A stretch of DNA of 64,000 nucleotides from positions 7,547,136 through 7,611,135 of the forward strand of contig NC_053134.1 in assembly GCF_010015445.1 (NCBI RefSeq), in the 5' to 3' direction. Shown piece by piece: positions 1 to 23,551 of the stretch (positions are counted from its first letter, which is position 1; every line of letters begins with the position of its first letter). A model generated the notes under the pieces. That model was not told the DNA's origin. It was given only the letters and a program-made list of their open reading frames with translations, and made no database searches. This stretch comes from Perca fluviatilis. Lineage: Eukaryota; Chordata; Actinopteri; Perciformes; Percidae. The position numbers were made by a program, and so were the translations under genes.

Positions 1-950
1 CAAATCCGATATATTAATTCAGCAACAAGGTGTCCCTCAAGGTTAACCCTTGGTCCACTTCTCTTTTCTATTTTTGTTAATGACCTTCCATCAATCTGCT
101 CTGAATGTTGTGTTCAGCTTTATGCAGATGATACAGTATTATACACTTCCAAAACTAATTCATTACAGATAGAATCAACTCTGCAGTCTGACTTTGATAG
201 CCTACAACACTAGCTCATAAGAAATAAATTACTACTTAATAAAACCAAATCTCATATTATGATTTTTGGAAGGTCACAGACCATCAAAGCCAAATTAAAA
301 AGTCACACGTGTGTAATTACATGTTCTGATGGTAGTTCATTGCAAAAATTTGAACACACCAAATACCTTGAACTTTGGCTAGACTCTGAGCTCTCATTTA
401 AGTATCATATTGATTATATTCTAAAAAGAATCAACTTTGGTATTAGTGTTCTCTACCACTCTATAAAATGCTTCTCTCTTACTGTTAGAAAGAAACTTGT
501 GCAACAACTTATCTTACCAATTATGGACTATGCTGATGTTGTATATCAGGTTGCACCCAGCACTAATCTGCTTCCTCTCAATGTTGTTTACAACAGAATC
601 TGTAGATTTGTTCTTGGATGTCCTTTCACAACTCATCATTGTATTATGTATGAAAAACTTGCTCTACTATCACCCTCTATAAGAAGACATCAGCATTGGT
701 TGCAGTTTATTTATAAATGTATATATTTCAATTACCCTAGTTATCTAAAACATCTTATGGAACTCTTTTCCTCTACATACTACTTGAGACACTCTACACA
801 ATTCTTTTTTTCTGTCCCTGCTGTAGCTTTCGCTACAGCTAAAAAAGCCCTTATGTTTAAAGCCCCCTCAGATTGAAATAATTTACCTGTAAACATTCAA
901 TTCAGTCTCTCTCTCCACTCCTTTAAAAATGCTTTGTTTTCCTATTACAG
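1..950 (+). mobile_element. LINE (non-LTR retrotransposon) reverse transcriptase fragment
   Basis: The fragment holds the C-terminal half of a non-LTR reverse transcriptase. Near the start a 'GVPQG' box precedes the catalytic 'YADDTVLY' motif (about 121-145). An open frame at 259-876 then carries the thumb/C-terminal part, including 'ILPIMDYADVVY'. An in-frame TAG near 210 separates the catalytic motif from that frame, so the copy is dead. The 5' part lies outside the window. The clade is uncertain (CR1/L2/Rex-like). It probably lies in an early pah intron. Confidence 0.85.
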
Positions 951-1179
951 TACCAACTGTACCTGTCCATAATCCTCTACGATACCATGATAACACCTCT
1001 TCTAATATTATGAATATCCAGTTTAATTCTTATTCTGCCTCAAACTTGATTATGATAATGACTAATTATGATGGCTTTTTCAATATGTGCTGTCGTAATA
1101 CCACTGGAAAATATGACAACGCCCTTTTTCCACAAAAACTTTTACAGCGTCCATCGTAGAACTTCAGACATCACCACAA

Positions 1180-1310
1180 AGTAATATAATAGGTGTGGCA
1201 GGGCACCTTTAAAAAAAGCCCAATGGGGGGTGGAAGTGGATGATTGTTCTTGTTCAAGTGTGTTTGTCTGTTCTGAATGTTTAAAATGAAAACATAATAA
1301 AAAATAAAAA
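1180..1310 (+). repeat. possible L1-type LINE 3' tail
   Basis: The segment 'gattgttcttgttcaa' followed by 'ctgttctgaatgt' and an A-rich end resembles the 3' end of the L1 copy at about 26840-26920 in this window. Nothing coding is visible. Confidence 0.4.
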
Positions 1311-1429
1311 AATATCCCAATATATCGCCTTACGCACAGTATCGAAATATATTGCAATATATTGAATCGTGACCCCATGTATTGTGATACGTATCGTATC
1401 GCCAGATTCTTGCCAATACACAGCCCTAA
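1311..1429 (-). repeat. hAT-type MITE end fragment
   Basis: A run of 'atatatcg/gtatcg' motifs ends in 'cacagccctaa'. Read on the minus strand this begins TTAGGGCTGTG, a start like that of the hAT element at 24949 (TAGGGCTGGGCG). Only one end is present. Confidence 0.5.
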
Positions 1430-2810
1430 TAATAACACTTACTGGATAATTTATACAAAAGTCTGTATATAGAGCTATTTTGAAAAAGATACTACTTAGT
1501 AGGCCAAACCTATGGGACCTCTCAACTTCTGTGACCAGAGCTTTCAATCAGTTTTGTCAGGTCAGCTAGCTAGATAATCCTCATTTTTCCTGCAGTCAGA
1601 GCATGAATGAAACGTAAAGTGATGATGACTCATCAGTATCAAAAAAGAAAGTAAGGCTACATGTATATCTGTAAAGTTACCTTAACTTTGGTTTTATGAA
1701 AGGACAGGACAGGTCTCGGCCACAATGTGTCATTTGTGGCAAGAAGCTATAGCTCATAAAGCCAAGCAAAATGAAACAACACCAGCAAACAAACACCAGG
1801 AGACATTTGGGCTGTGTAGGTCTGCTTTTCTTTTAAATTTAGGGAGGGCTTCAAGGAAAAAGGTTGAGAACCATTGAAGAAGACAATCATGCCCATTAAA
1901 CTGCCAGATTTAGGTTTAAAAACATGTTTTCATCACATAAATCATAAGAAGATCAAGATAAACTATAGATATGACTGCATTTAGTATCACCTTGCTTTCA
2001 TTGACTCCTGTAGTCAGTGTTGGAACTATACCGTGGCCTTTGGAGGAGCCCACTTTTTGTGCACTTGCAACTTACAATGACTTACAAAGATACATAATAG
2101 CTACAAGTGTATGCACTATACAGGATTTACCCTATTATACTTTATTGACAGGAATTGATAGGTCAAACAGCAAACATCCACCCACAAATAGTCTATAAAC
2201 AAAGCATCAGGCTGTCTTTGAGATTTCACATGAACGATTAAAGTTACTCAGGCTACCAAAGAATACCATAATTTCTCCGTTCAATTAGGCCTAAGCAACG
2301 CACCCTTCCATCCTTAACCGTTTTGCCAACAAGCATGTTATAATTTGAACAAAGTGCTGTGTGTCCACAGTGTTTGCAGACTGTAGTTACAATATTGCCT
2401 GAGGCCTTTTGGAGAAGCAACACTTAGGTTTTAGTTTGTGATATCCCTGCAGGGGAAACGGTCTCTAACATGTTCTGTTTGAGCTTCAACTTTACGCTGC
2501 AATCAAAAGTGTCTTGGGAGTTGCACCTGGAACTTCCTAAAGCCTGAAAACAAAGGATGCAGCCAATGGCCAAGTGTAACTTTGCTTAAGATGCCAAGGC
2601 GTTCTACTGTCAGCTATCTAGCATCAATCAATAGATAATCTCTCTCAAGGGTTAAAGACGACAGAAGGATTAAAGCAAAACTAGAGAACTTTTTGTGTTA
2701 ACCATTGACTGTAAAATTAATATTAACAGTCTATTGAGTTAACATGTTCTAAACATGAGTTGAATTTGCACCGCCATGCCTTGATGCTCATGACAAGAAT
2801 AGCATGTACA
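1430..2810. other. no recognised gene (probable pah intron 2)
   Basis: I see no convincing exon here. Short open frames such as 1971-2198 have no family resemblance. The stretch holds AT-rich, probably repeat-derived sequence. Confidence 0.5.
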
Positions 2811-3230
2811 CTGGGGTTCATAAGTTTAGGAACCCATGCTAAAGTTGACTAAAAACAGTAATAAAAAAATCATCTTTTGGATATTGATATTGATGCCTTA
2901 ATTAAAAAAAATAGGAAAAATCCAACCTTTAAGGACACCAATTTTCTTTGTGAATGAATAATGTATCGCAAAAAAATAAATGTTCTTCCTGAAAATACAG
3001 GGGGCATAAGTATAGACACCCCTATGTTAAATTCTCAAAGTGGCAGGCAGGTTTTTATTTTTAAAGGCCAGTTATTTCATGGATCCAGGATACTATGCAT
3101 CCTGATAAAGTTCCCTTGGCCTTTGGAATTAAAATAGCCCCACATCATCACATAGCCTTCACCATACCTAGAGATTGGCATGGTTTTATGTCAGTTAGCC
3201 TAATAGCTGGTTTGATTTGATTTGCATTTT
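2811..3230 (-). mobile_element. degenerate Tc1/mariner transposon relic
   Basis: The left end has the look of a Tc1-like terminal repeat ('ggggttcataagttta'). Translating the minus strand at about 3065-3195 gives 'GYVMMWGYFNSKGQGNF', which resembles the catalytic-domain stretch of Tc1-family transposases. Stops and missing sequence show it is inactive. Confidence 0.5.
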
Positions 3231-3947
3231 GGGAAATGATACCCCAAATGCCTATACGCTCTACCAGCTCCTAACTGCTCGCCGTCGCCCCCCGCGACCT
3301 CCCAGCTTCTCCTTTTTGTGTATGCGTTTGCTGCTCTGTCCATGTGGGGGAATAGTTCAGCTCTCCCAGTCCTAAACTGTGTGAGCGCTCCCTAATGCTG
3401 CTGCTGTCCTCTGACTCTTTGCTATTTCATGGTGCTCATGAAAGGTCAGAGGACTCCCTGAACAGAGCCATACCGCCAAAATTTAATTCAGAATTTATCA
3501 ACTTGAATTGCAATTTATTCAATACAAATTTCCTAAATCATTTTTGTTGTCATGTGTGTTCTTGACTTAATGGACCTGACAGAAATATCTTTTTTTATGG
3601 TAATTACCACTTCAAAGATTGTCACCCTTGCATGAGCTGGAGCCTCTCTGCATTTTGGACATTAAGAAGAATTCCTGTCCAAAAGGGTTTGGAAACATTC
3701 CAAGGGTTTTATGTTCATGCTGCAGAATGAGAAAAGCCTAAATGCCATAAGTCCATTCTGTCTGGCTCAGTGTCAGTTTGCAGATAGAAATTTCAAGGCA
3801 GCTTTTTGAATCAAGGCCATGGTGGACTCCACAATGTCTGATAAATAGCCATCAATTTAGTAAGAAAACACCACACTCTAGTAGTGGAACAAAAGCAGTG
3901 CTGGAGCCTGTTGCAGCAAAAACACTCAGTTGTTTATCACATAGATC

Positions 3948-5445
3948 AGGGGTCTTCCATGTTTTTCAGGCCAAGGACCCCTTAGCTAAAAGAGAGAAGG
4001 AGTAGGGACATACATAGAACCTCAAAATCCCATTGACACCTCTTTCCTTTGTGAGATTCTGCAAATCTCACAATTTGAAACTGCCTCTGAAAACGGGAAA
4101 ATCTCAACGAACCACCGAGTTGACGTCAACTCGGTGGCCCCTCCTTAGTTGGCTCTACTCTCTACCTTTGTCACGCCCCAACATTTACATAGCTACACCA
4201 CTGAGATCTGAGATCAGGTCTTCTGAATAGGTCACGCAGATCTCAGAAATTGTACACTGTTCATCTGCTATTTTATCACTAAATTCACTTCTGAGACTTT
4301 TTTATGCGAGAAATCAACTATGTAGAGGTCAAATTTGGGCCGTTTTACGAAAATTGATGGCTTATTGCAAATTTTGTCCGACTATGTGTCGGAATTCAGC
4401 AGCCGGTGCTGCCTGGGTTACTGCCCCGCCACGCGGCCCCCTTCACAGACCTCGGCCCGCTGTGAGCTAGATGGAGCTCCGTCACGGCCGGCAGCCAGCG
4501 GTACTCGATACCCGTGCAAAGTCACCGTTTCTGGTTTACTGAACTACCAAACGCCGCTGCCCTGACAGAGCTCCAGGGCCTGCAGCTCTCCTCTTCCTGC
4601 TAAATGGCTGGTGTGTGTGAGCGAGAGTCAGCGAGCTTGTTACGCCCGCAATCTCTTACCACAGGTTCCAGTTAATCTTATAAAGGACACGTGTGTTGAG
4701 TTATTTAAACAAACGATCAGGGAAATAAACGCCTCTTGTCCGCGAGTCTAATTGATAGAGCCCGCGGCTGGCAGGAGCTCTTATCAATGAGAGCTAGCTA
4801 GCCTCCTCCTAGACCTCTGAAATTCACAAAAATGCATTCAATTGAAATCGGACACAACTGTTTGCTGTTTGTACTAAGACCTTGGGGTAGCTGTAATATA
4901 AGTGGCATGACGAAATTTAAACTGTAAACTTTAGTTATGCCGAAAGTGTAGCTAACTAGCAGCGAGCTTTACCCATAAGATTGAAGGGACACTAGCAGCT
5001 AACGAAACCCCTCATATTCACAAAAAAACATAAAATTGAAATCGGACACAACTGTTAGCTTTGTAAGACCTTGGGGAAGCTGTAATATAAGTGGTGTGAA
5101 GATATTCAAACTCTAAATATACTATAGTTATGCCGGCAGCCGGCCAGCTCCGGGGAGCCCCGAGCCCCAGTAGTCCAGTAACCCAGAAACGGTGACTTTC
5201 CCCTGGGTATGGAGTCAAGCAGGCTCCCGCTTTCTCGTCAGACTGGAGCTTATGAAGTCCGACACGTCAATTTTCGTAAAACTGCCCATATTTCAGCTTT
5301 ATATAGTTGATTTCTCGCATAGAAAAGTCTCAGAAGTGAATTTAATAACGAAATAGCAGACAAACAATATTAAAATGTTAGTTGACAATGAAAGTTTTTT
5401 GTAAACAAATTTGGCGGCCCTCCTGCACTAACTCTGAGGAACCCT
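3948..5445. mobile_element. hAT-like element with a nested long-inverted-repeat element
   Basis: The left edge 'CAGGGGTCTTCCATG' resembles a hAT terminal repeat and the right edge ends 'GGAACCCTG'. No clear 8-bp target duplication is visible. Inside it, two diverged arms (about 4258-4540 and 5150-5373) are inverted copies of each other, sharing for example 'gcgagaaatcaacta' and 'aaagtcaccgtttctg'. Between the arms a block of about 135-150 bp occurs twice in direct order (about 4810-4945 and 4997-5145). No transposase frame is present, so it is non-autonomous. Confidence 0.55.
4112..4137. repeat. 26-bp perfect palindrome centred on TGACGTCA
   Basis: Positions 4112-4124 are the exact reverse complement of 4125-4137. 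The centre, 4121-4128, is TGACGTCA, the consensus cAMP response element. It lies within the 3948-5445 repeat. Confidence 0.9.
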
Positions 5446-5631
5446 GTTGAATATCACTGACATAGATGTTTATCTTACATGCATGTATTTTGTAATTTTT
5501 CCACTTTGTTTATATGATGATTCTTTTGCCTTCAAAAGAATCATCATACAATCTAAATGGAGACCAACAAGTTCTTTAAAACAAATAAAAAAAAAAATCA
5601 CCTCAGGTCTCACCACAGTCTCTTCTCACAG

Positions 5632-14674
<9,043 letters not shown>

Positions 14675-14707
14675 GCCCAAGCAGCCTAAAGATCTCTTAA
14701 TTTATTC

Positions 14708-14713
14708 AATAAA
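14708..14713 (+). terminator. pah: pah polyadenylation signal AATAAA
   Basis: A canonical AATAAA lies 34 bases after the pah stop codon (TGA at 14672-14674), giving a short 3' UTR. From here to 15265 nothing else is recognised. Confidence 0.75.
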
Positions 14714-15265
14714 ACTTGAATGCTTGCAAATTAGCTTTCTTTGTATTTAAACAAATATGCCAAGTCAAATTGGCAATATTACTGTAATCCAATTAGTTTT
14801 TAAGTCAGGTGAATAAAGTGTAGCCTGTTAACAGCTAAAATGGTACTGTCATTATTATTACAGTATAAGTGTTATTAAGAGGGTTTGTCAGTTAACCTAA
14901 ATTATCTCTTTAGTGACTTTGATGAATTTCAAACCCAAAATGTAAACATCAAATTTTACTTTTAATATGATGTAAAAACAATAAAAAAAAATGAAAATCC
15001 TTTCTATGCACTTCAAACCTAAAATCATATTGACAGATCATTTCTGCCCCTAGCATCCATTTTGCTTGACTAAATTAAATGTTTTGTATTTACATGAAAC
15101 ATTTTAATGAAAAAAATAAATATTTCTCTTCTCTCTCTGTCATTAATTTTTTTTCCCTCCATTGATAATTACTTCATACCTGTTAAAAATATTATACAGA
15201 TGTTTTCATCATGGTGTCTACAACATGTATCCAGCCTGTGTGGCTTACGGGACAACACACATTTA

Positions 15266-16874
15266 TACAGTGCCTTGCGAAAGTATTCGGCCCCCTTGAA
15301 CTTTTCGACCTTTTGCCACATTTCAGGCTTCAAACATAAAGATATAAAACTGTAATTGTTTGTGAAGAATCAACAACAAGTGGGACACAATCATGAAGTG
15401 GAACGAAATTTATTGGATATTTCAAACTTTTTTAACAAATAAAAAACTGAAAAATTGGGCATGCAAAATTATTCAGCCCCTTTACTTTCAGTGCAGCAAA
15501 CTCTTTCCAGAAGTTCAGTGAGGATCTCTGAATGATCCAATGTTGACCTAAATGACTAATGATGATAAATAAAATCCACCTGCGTGTAATCAAGTCTCCG
15601 TATAAATGCACCTGCTCTGTGATAGTCTCAGAGGTCCGTGTAAAGCGCAGAGAGCATCATGAAGAACAAGGAACACACCAGGCTGGTCCGAGATACTGTT
15701 GTGGAGAAGTTTAAAGTCGGATTTGGATACAAAAAGATTTCCCAAGCTTTAAACATCCCAAGGAGCACTGTGCAAGCGATAATATTGAAATGGAAGGAGT
15801 ATCAGACCACTGCAAATCTACGAAGACCCGGCCGTCCCTCTAAACTTTCAGCTCATACAAGGAGAAGACTGATCAGAGATGCAGCCAAGAGGCCCATGAT
15901 CACTCTGGATGAACTGCAGAGATCTACAGCTGAGGTGGGAGACTCTGTCCATAGGACAACAATCAGTCGTATACTGCACAAATCTGGCCTTTATGGAAGA
16001 GTGGCAAGAAGAAAGCCATTTCTTAAAGATATCCATAAAAAGTGTCATTTTAAAGTTTGCCACAAGCCACCTGGGAGACACACCAAACATGTGGAAGAAG
16101 GTGCTCTGGTCAGATGAAACCAAAATCGAACTTTTTGGCAACAATGCAAAACGTTATGTTTGGCGTAAAAGCAACACAGCTCATCACCCTGAACACACCA
16201 TCCTCACTGTCAAACATGGTGGTGGCAGCATCATGGTTTGGGCCTGCTTTTCTTCAGCAGGGACAGGGAAGATGGTTAAAATTGATGGGAAGATGGATGG
16301 AGCCAAATAAAGGACCATTCTGGAAGAAAACCTGATGGAGTCTGCAAAAGACCTGAGACTGGGACGGAGATTTGTCTTCCAACAAGACAATGATCCAAAA
16401 CATAAAGCAAAATCTACAATGGAATGGTTCACAAATAAACATATCCAGGTGTTAGAATGGCCAAGTCAAAGTCCAGACCTGAATCCAATCGAGAATCTGT
16501 AAGAACTGAAAACTGCTGTTCACAAACGCTCTCCATCCAACCTCACTGAGCTCGAGCTGTTTTGCAAGGAGGAATGGGCAAAAATTTCAGTCTATCGATG
16601 TGCAAAACTGATAGACATACCCCAAGCGACTTACAGCTGTAATCGCAGCAAAAGATGGCGCTACAAAGTATTAACTTAAGGGGGCTGAATAATTTTGCCC
16701 AATTTTTCAGTTTTTTATTTGTTAGAAAGGTTTGAAATATCCAATAAATTTCGTTCCACTTCATGACTGTGTCCCACTTGTTGTTGATTCTTCACAAAAA
16801 AGTACAGTTTTATATCTTTGTTTGAAGCCTTCAAAAAAGTTCAAGGGGGCCAAATACTTTCGCAAGGCACTGTA
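15266..16874 (+). mobile_element. Tc1/mariner transposon, nearly full length, transposase broken
   Basis: The 1609-bp element has TIRs beginning TACAGTGCCTTGCGAAAGTA at both ends and TA target duplications at 15264-15265 and 16875-16876. The two arms stay similar for about 220 bp. The transposase starts at ATG 15659 with a paired-like helix-turn-helix ('GYKKISQALNIPRSTV') and a GRPSK-type linker. The frame changes near 16030-16100, then stops occur at 16308-16310 (TAA) and 16499-16501 (TAA). All three DDE-region motifs are visible ('[11 protein letters not shown]', 'QQDNDPKH', 'SPDLNPIEN'), so the decay looks recent. It lies between pah and the TH fragment. Confidence 0.95.
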
Positions 16875-17277
16875 TAAGCCAGATACAGATGACAATACTA
16901 CAAAAAAGTCCAAAAATAAAGAAATCTACTAACTCATCCTGTGGGCACCCATGACTGGCTGCTGTATAGACAAATAATAAATGATAAAAACACAGTTGTA
17001 AATATAGCTGCAAGCAGCAATGAGGGGGCCAAGCAGTACACTAGCAGGAATGGCGTTGCCATGGCATGAGCAAGCATTCACAGCAACTTTGATGGCAACT
17101 GGATAAAGAATGGCTGAGATATCAGCTCATTTAATTTGTTACAGTGCCCCTAGAGGCCAAATTACATCAATGTCCTTGTTTGTTCTCACAATCAAGAGCC
17201 AAGTCCCTGTGTCACTACTTGATGTGAGTCGAGTGAAGATGTGAGTTGTGCGTGCTCAGATTTAAAATGGTTTACGG

Positions 17278-17343
17278 CATAACGCCAAGGGATCCGGATC
17301 ATAACGCCAAGGGATCCGGATCATAACGACAAGGGATCCGGAT
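17278..17343 (+). repeat. three tandem copies of a 22-bp unit
   Basis: The unit 'cataacgccaagggatccgg' plus 'at' occurs at 17278-17299, 17300-17321 and 17322-17343. The third copy has a single c-to-a change. Confidence 0.95.
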
Positions 17344-18029
17344 CCGGCAAACGTAGCTATCTATAAATGTTTGATTGCTATCATTAGCTCAAAACGCCAT
17401 TCAAGTGACAGCCTTTGTTGTGTTTGATTGCTAACTTGTAGCCAGCAGTGAACAAACTTCGTTATGTAGGTCCATTTTTATTGGATTGACATTACAGAAG
17501 TCTGTTGTTAGCAGGTTCTTGTAGGCTACTTTAACCTCTAATCTAGAACTGACATCAGGGATCATGCCGTGAAATGTGATGGGTTACACTAAATAATAAA
17601 TTACTGCTATGTAATGTACCTATATCATTATTATGTGGCTAATAAAGTACTGCTATGTAATGTACCTATCTCATTATTCTGTGACTAACAGCAAAACAGA
17701 TCTGCGTGAAGTCGCAAAGTGACGCATACGCAACTCATATCTGCACTCGACTCACATCGGGTAGTGACACCCTGTACCAAGTTTGGATTTCATACATCAA
17801 AACGTTGCTGAGATATGAGCTCACTTCCTGTGATTATAGTGCCCCCATAGTGGTCAAAGGTCACCAAATTTATTTTACATCCTCGGGATTGGGTCTTGAG
17901 TCCATGTACAAAGTTCAGTTTTTATACATAAAAGCATTGCTGAGATATGAGCTCATATCCTGTAACTCTAGCGTTCCTCCTAGTGGTCAAGGTCACCAAA
18001 TTTATTGTGTGTCCTCAGAATGGGGTCCC

Positions 18030-18229
18030 GTGGTCGGGTTGGATCGGTTGGTGGAGCAGGCGCACATGTATAGAGGTTTGCCCCTCGACGCAGCGGCCGC
18101 GGGTTCGACTCCGACCTGCGGCCCTTTGCTGCATGTCATACCCCTCTGTCTCCCATTTCATTTCTTCATCTGTCCTGAGAAAATAAAGGCCTAAAAATGC
18201 CCCAAAAAATAATCTTAAAAAAAAAAAAT
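18030..18229 (+). mobile_element. tRNA-derived SINE with 12-bp target duplication
   Basis: The head resembles a tRNA gene, with an A-box-like 'tggtggagcagg' and a B box 'GGTTCGACTCC' (18112-18122). The body 'gcggccctttgctgcatgtc' and A-rich tail are SINE-like. The 12 bp at 18018-18029 recur exactly at 18230-18241, marking the target duplication. The host sequence is the minisatellite unit. Confidence 0.85.
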
Positions 18230-18473
18230 GAATGGGGTCCCAAGTCCATATACTAAGTTTGATTTCTATACGTAAAAGTATTGCTGAGATACAAGCCTAC
18301 TTCCTGTGATTATTACGCCCCCCTAGTGGTCAAAAGACTCCAAGTGTATTGTGCGTCCTCAGGATGGGACCCCAAATCCATGTACCAAGTTTGGTTTCAA
18401 TATGTGAAAGCGTTGCTGAGATACGAGCCTACTTCCTGCGATTATAGCGCCCCCCATAGTGGCACCTCCCATT

Positions 18474-18545
18474 GTTGTTGTTGTTGTTGTTGTTATTGTT
18501 GTTGTTTTTGATGTTGTTGTTGTTGTTGTTGTTGTGGTGGTGGTG
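18474..18545 (+). repeat. (TTG/TGG)n trinucleotide microsatellite
   Basis: An imperfect run of 'ttg' with a few interruptions, ending in 'gtggtggtg'. It explains the valine- and threonine-rich open frames on both strands here. Confidence 0.95.
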
Positions 18546-18565
18546 TTAAAAGGAGGGAGGTTTGG

Positions 18566-18770
18566 GCGCCCGGATAGCACAGTTGGTAGAGCGGGCGCCC
18601 ATATATATATATATATTGACGCAGCGGGCCCAGGCTCGACTCTGACCTGCGGCCCTTTGCTGCATGTCATTCCCCCCTCTTTCTCACCTTTCATTTCTTC
18701 AGCGGTCCTGTCAATAAAGGCCTAAAATGCCCAAAAAATAATCTTAAAAAAATAAAAATAAAAAAAGGGA
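18566..18770 (+). mobile_element. second tRNA-derived SINE, same family
   Basis: It has the same layout as the SINE at 18030: 'agcacagttggtagagcggg', then (AT)n, a decayed B box 'ggctcgactct', 'gcggccctttgctgcatgtc', 'tcaataaaggcc' and an A-rich end. Confidence 0.8.
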
Positions 18771-19068
18771 AAGTGGTTTACCGGCAGAAAGAAAACCTTG
18801 AATCAAAAGCCTCAAATAGAGAGAAAAAATGTTTTTGTGATCCTAAAAAAAATAACAGAGAGCAAAAACACAATCAACAAAGTTAGATCTTTTTACACGA
18901 AAAGCTGGACTCAAAATAAAAACATAGTGATCAAAATCTCCGGTACTGTCTCAAAAGTGCTGTTTCAACGTTTCAGTGTGTCAATTATTCATTTAGATGT
19001 ATTTTCTAAGGCCAGACACTACAGGCAAAAGCATAGTTTTTCCATGCACTGGTAAAATTTGGGCAATT

Positions 19069-21952
<2,884 letters not shown>

Positions 21953-22905
21953 GACCGGGAACAGATTTTCTGCAGAGAGAGAAAAGGATGAACATTTCAA
22001 CATTGTATAAGAGATCTACTAATACGAACACAAAGGCAATCAAAATGTAGTCAGGTTTGTGAGGTTCCACATGGCTAATTGTTTGCATGTATAATTTATG
22101 TAAAAAGAAATACATGTTTATTTTCATGAGTCTCAAAACATTTCAGAGAAAAGTATTAAGATACTTTACTGCAGTAAAATCTTACTTAAGTAAAGGTATG
22201 TAAGTATTATCAGCAATATTTACTTCAAGTAGAAATGTTCCCTGTCAGTGTTTTCCTATTATATCTGATGTTTCTGAAAATATAGTTGTTGCATTAATGT
22301 GTACGTTGCATTTTACTGCTGTAGATGTTTAAGGTTGTGCTCATTTGAACTCCTTTATATACTGTTGGGTAGTTTAATCTACAAAAGTCAACTTTCCATG
22401 GTGTCAGAAAAAAAGGCCGTTTTCAGCTTTGTGACAAAGCATTTTCCAGCTGATCCAAGATGCTTTCTAAAGAAGCTTAAGAAGTAGGAGACTTTTCTCA
22501 ATTTTCTTCTCAAGAAACCTTTTCAGTTTATCAGAAAAATTCCATCCAAAAAGGTTTTGAAGATACATGGTTTTCACTGGACAGGAAGGGTATTCAAAAT
22601 TATAATCTAAAAAGTAATTAAACTAAGTAGTGTTCAAATCAATAAAAAAATCATAAAAAATTTAACAAGAAAAGAGAGCAACAATAATATAAAAATATTA
22701 ATAATATACAAATAAAATATAGAAATATTCTAAATACCACCCGTCCTTGTGCTCCCCTGAATATGTATAGCAACGCATACTCCTTCAAACTACTAACGCC
22801 ATGTAATGAGTAAGCAAGAATCAGTGCGAGTTGACACATTAAATACTTCAAAAGAGTGCCATTTATTAATACAATAAAACGGTCTACTCCTCATGAATCA
22901 TAAAA

Positions 22906-22910
<5 letters not shown>

Positions 22911-22978
<68 letters not shown>
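22911..22978 (+). repeat. (CT)n followed by (TA)n microsatellite
   Basis: A CT run passes directly into a TA run that flanks the MITE at 22981. TA repeats resume at 23511. Confidence 0.95.
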
Positions 22979-22980
<2 letters not shown>

Positions 22981-22982
<2 letters not shown>

Positions 22983-23511
22983 TACAGGCCAAAAGTTTGG
23001 ACACACCTTCTCATTCAATGTGTTTCTTTATTTTCATGACTATTTACATTGTAGATTCTCACTGAAGGCATCAAAACTATGAATAAACACATATGGAATT
23101 ATGTACTTAACAAAAATGTGTGAAATAACTGAAAACATGTCTTATATTTTAGATTCCTCAAAGTAGTCACCGTTTGCTTTTTTTGATAACTCTGCAAACC
23201 CTTGGTGTTCTCTCAATGAGCTTCATGAGGTAGTCACCTGAAATGGTTTTCACTTCAAAGGTGTGCTTTGTCAGGGTTAATTAGTGGAATTTTTTCCCTT
23301 ATTAATAAAAAAGCAAAGGGTGGCTACTTTGAAGAATCTAAAATATAAGACATGTTTTCAGTTATTTCACAATTTTTTGTTAAGTACATAATTCCATGTG
23401 TTCATTCATCATTTTGATGCCTTCAGTGAGAATCTACAATGTAAATAGTCATGAAAATAAATAAAAAAATGCATTGAATGAGAAGGTGTGTCCAAACTTT
23501 TGGCCTGTACT
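22981..23511. mobile_element. Tc1-like MITE with long inverted repeats, inside TA repeat
   Basis: 'AGTACAGGCCAAAAGTTTGG' begins the left arm and its reverse complement ends the right arm. The outer 40 bp match perfectly, and the arms remain recognisable for about 190 bp. No transposase is left. Both sides are TA repeats, in line with a TA target. Confidence 0.9.
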
Positions 23512-23514
23512 ATA

Positions 23515-23551
<37 letters not shown>

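Larger units (their letters stand above)
16990..18470 (+). repeat. minisatellite-like fish repeat, about 128-bp unit
   Basis: Units share 'ttgctgagatatgagct', a 'cttcctgtgattatagcgccccc' type segment, 'gtggtcaaaggtcacc', and 'gtccatgtaccaagttt'. Four clear copies start near 17775, 17905, 18245 and 18380. More distant copies lie near 17100. The open frame at 17706-18194 is only this repeat read through and is not a gene. Confidence 0.75.

Noticed and set aside
1..5631. Search for pah exons 1 and 2
   Set aside because: I found no sequence for the expected end of the ACT-domain exon; they are probably upstream of the window, but a short diverged exon could have been missed.
18030..18122. Possible tRNA gene (A and B boxes)
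   Set aside because: The sequence continues into a SINE body with an A-rich tail and target duplication, and it does not fold as a full tRNA by eye.
17706..18194. 162-codon open frame with internal repeats
   Set aside because: The repeats are the minisatellite-like DNA unit and the SINE, not a protein repeat.
16990..18480. CRISPR-like regular repeats
   Set aside because: The units are long (about 128 bp), adjacent and diverged, with no unique spacers; the host is a vertebrate.
14715..19068. Search for TH 5' and catalytic exons
   Set aside because: No CHELLGH-type, HGDPIPRVEY-type or TQYIRH-type coding sequence is visible; the space is filled by Tc1, repeats and SINEs.
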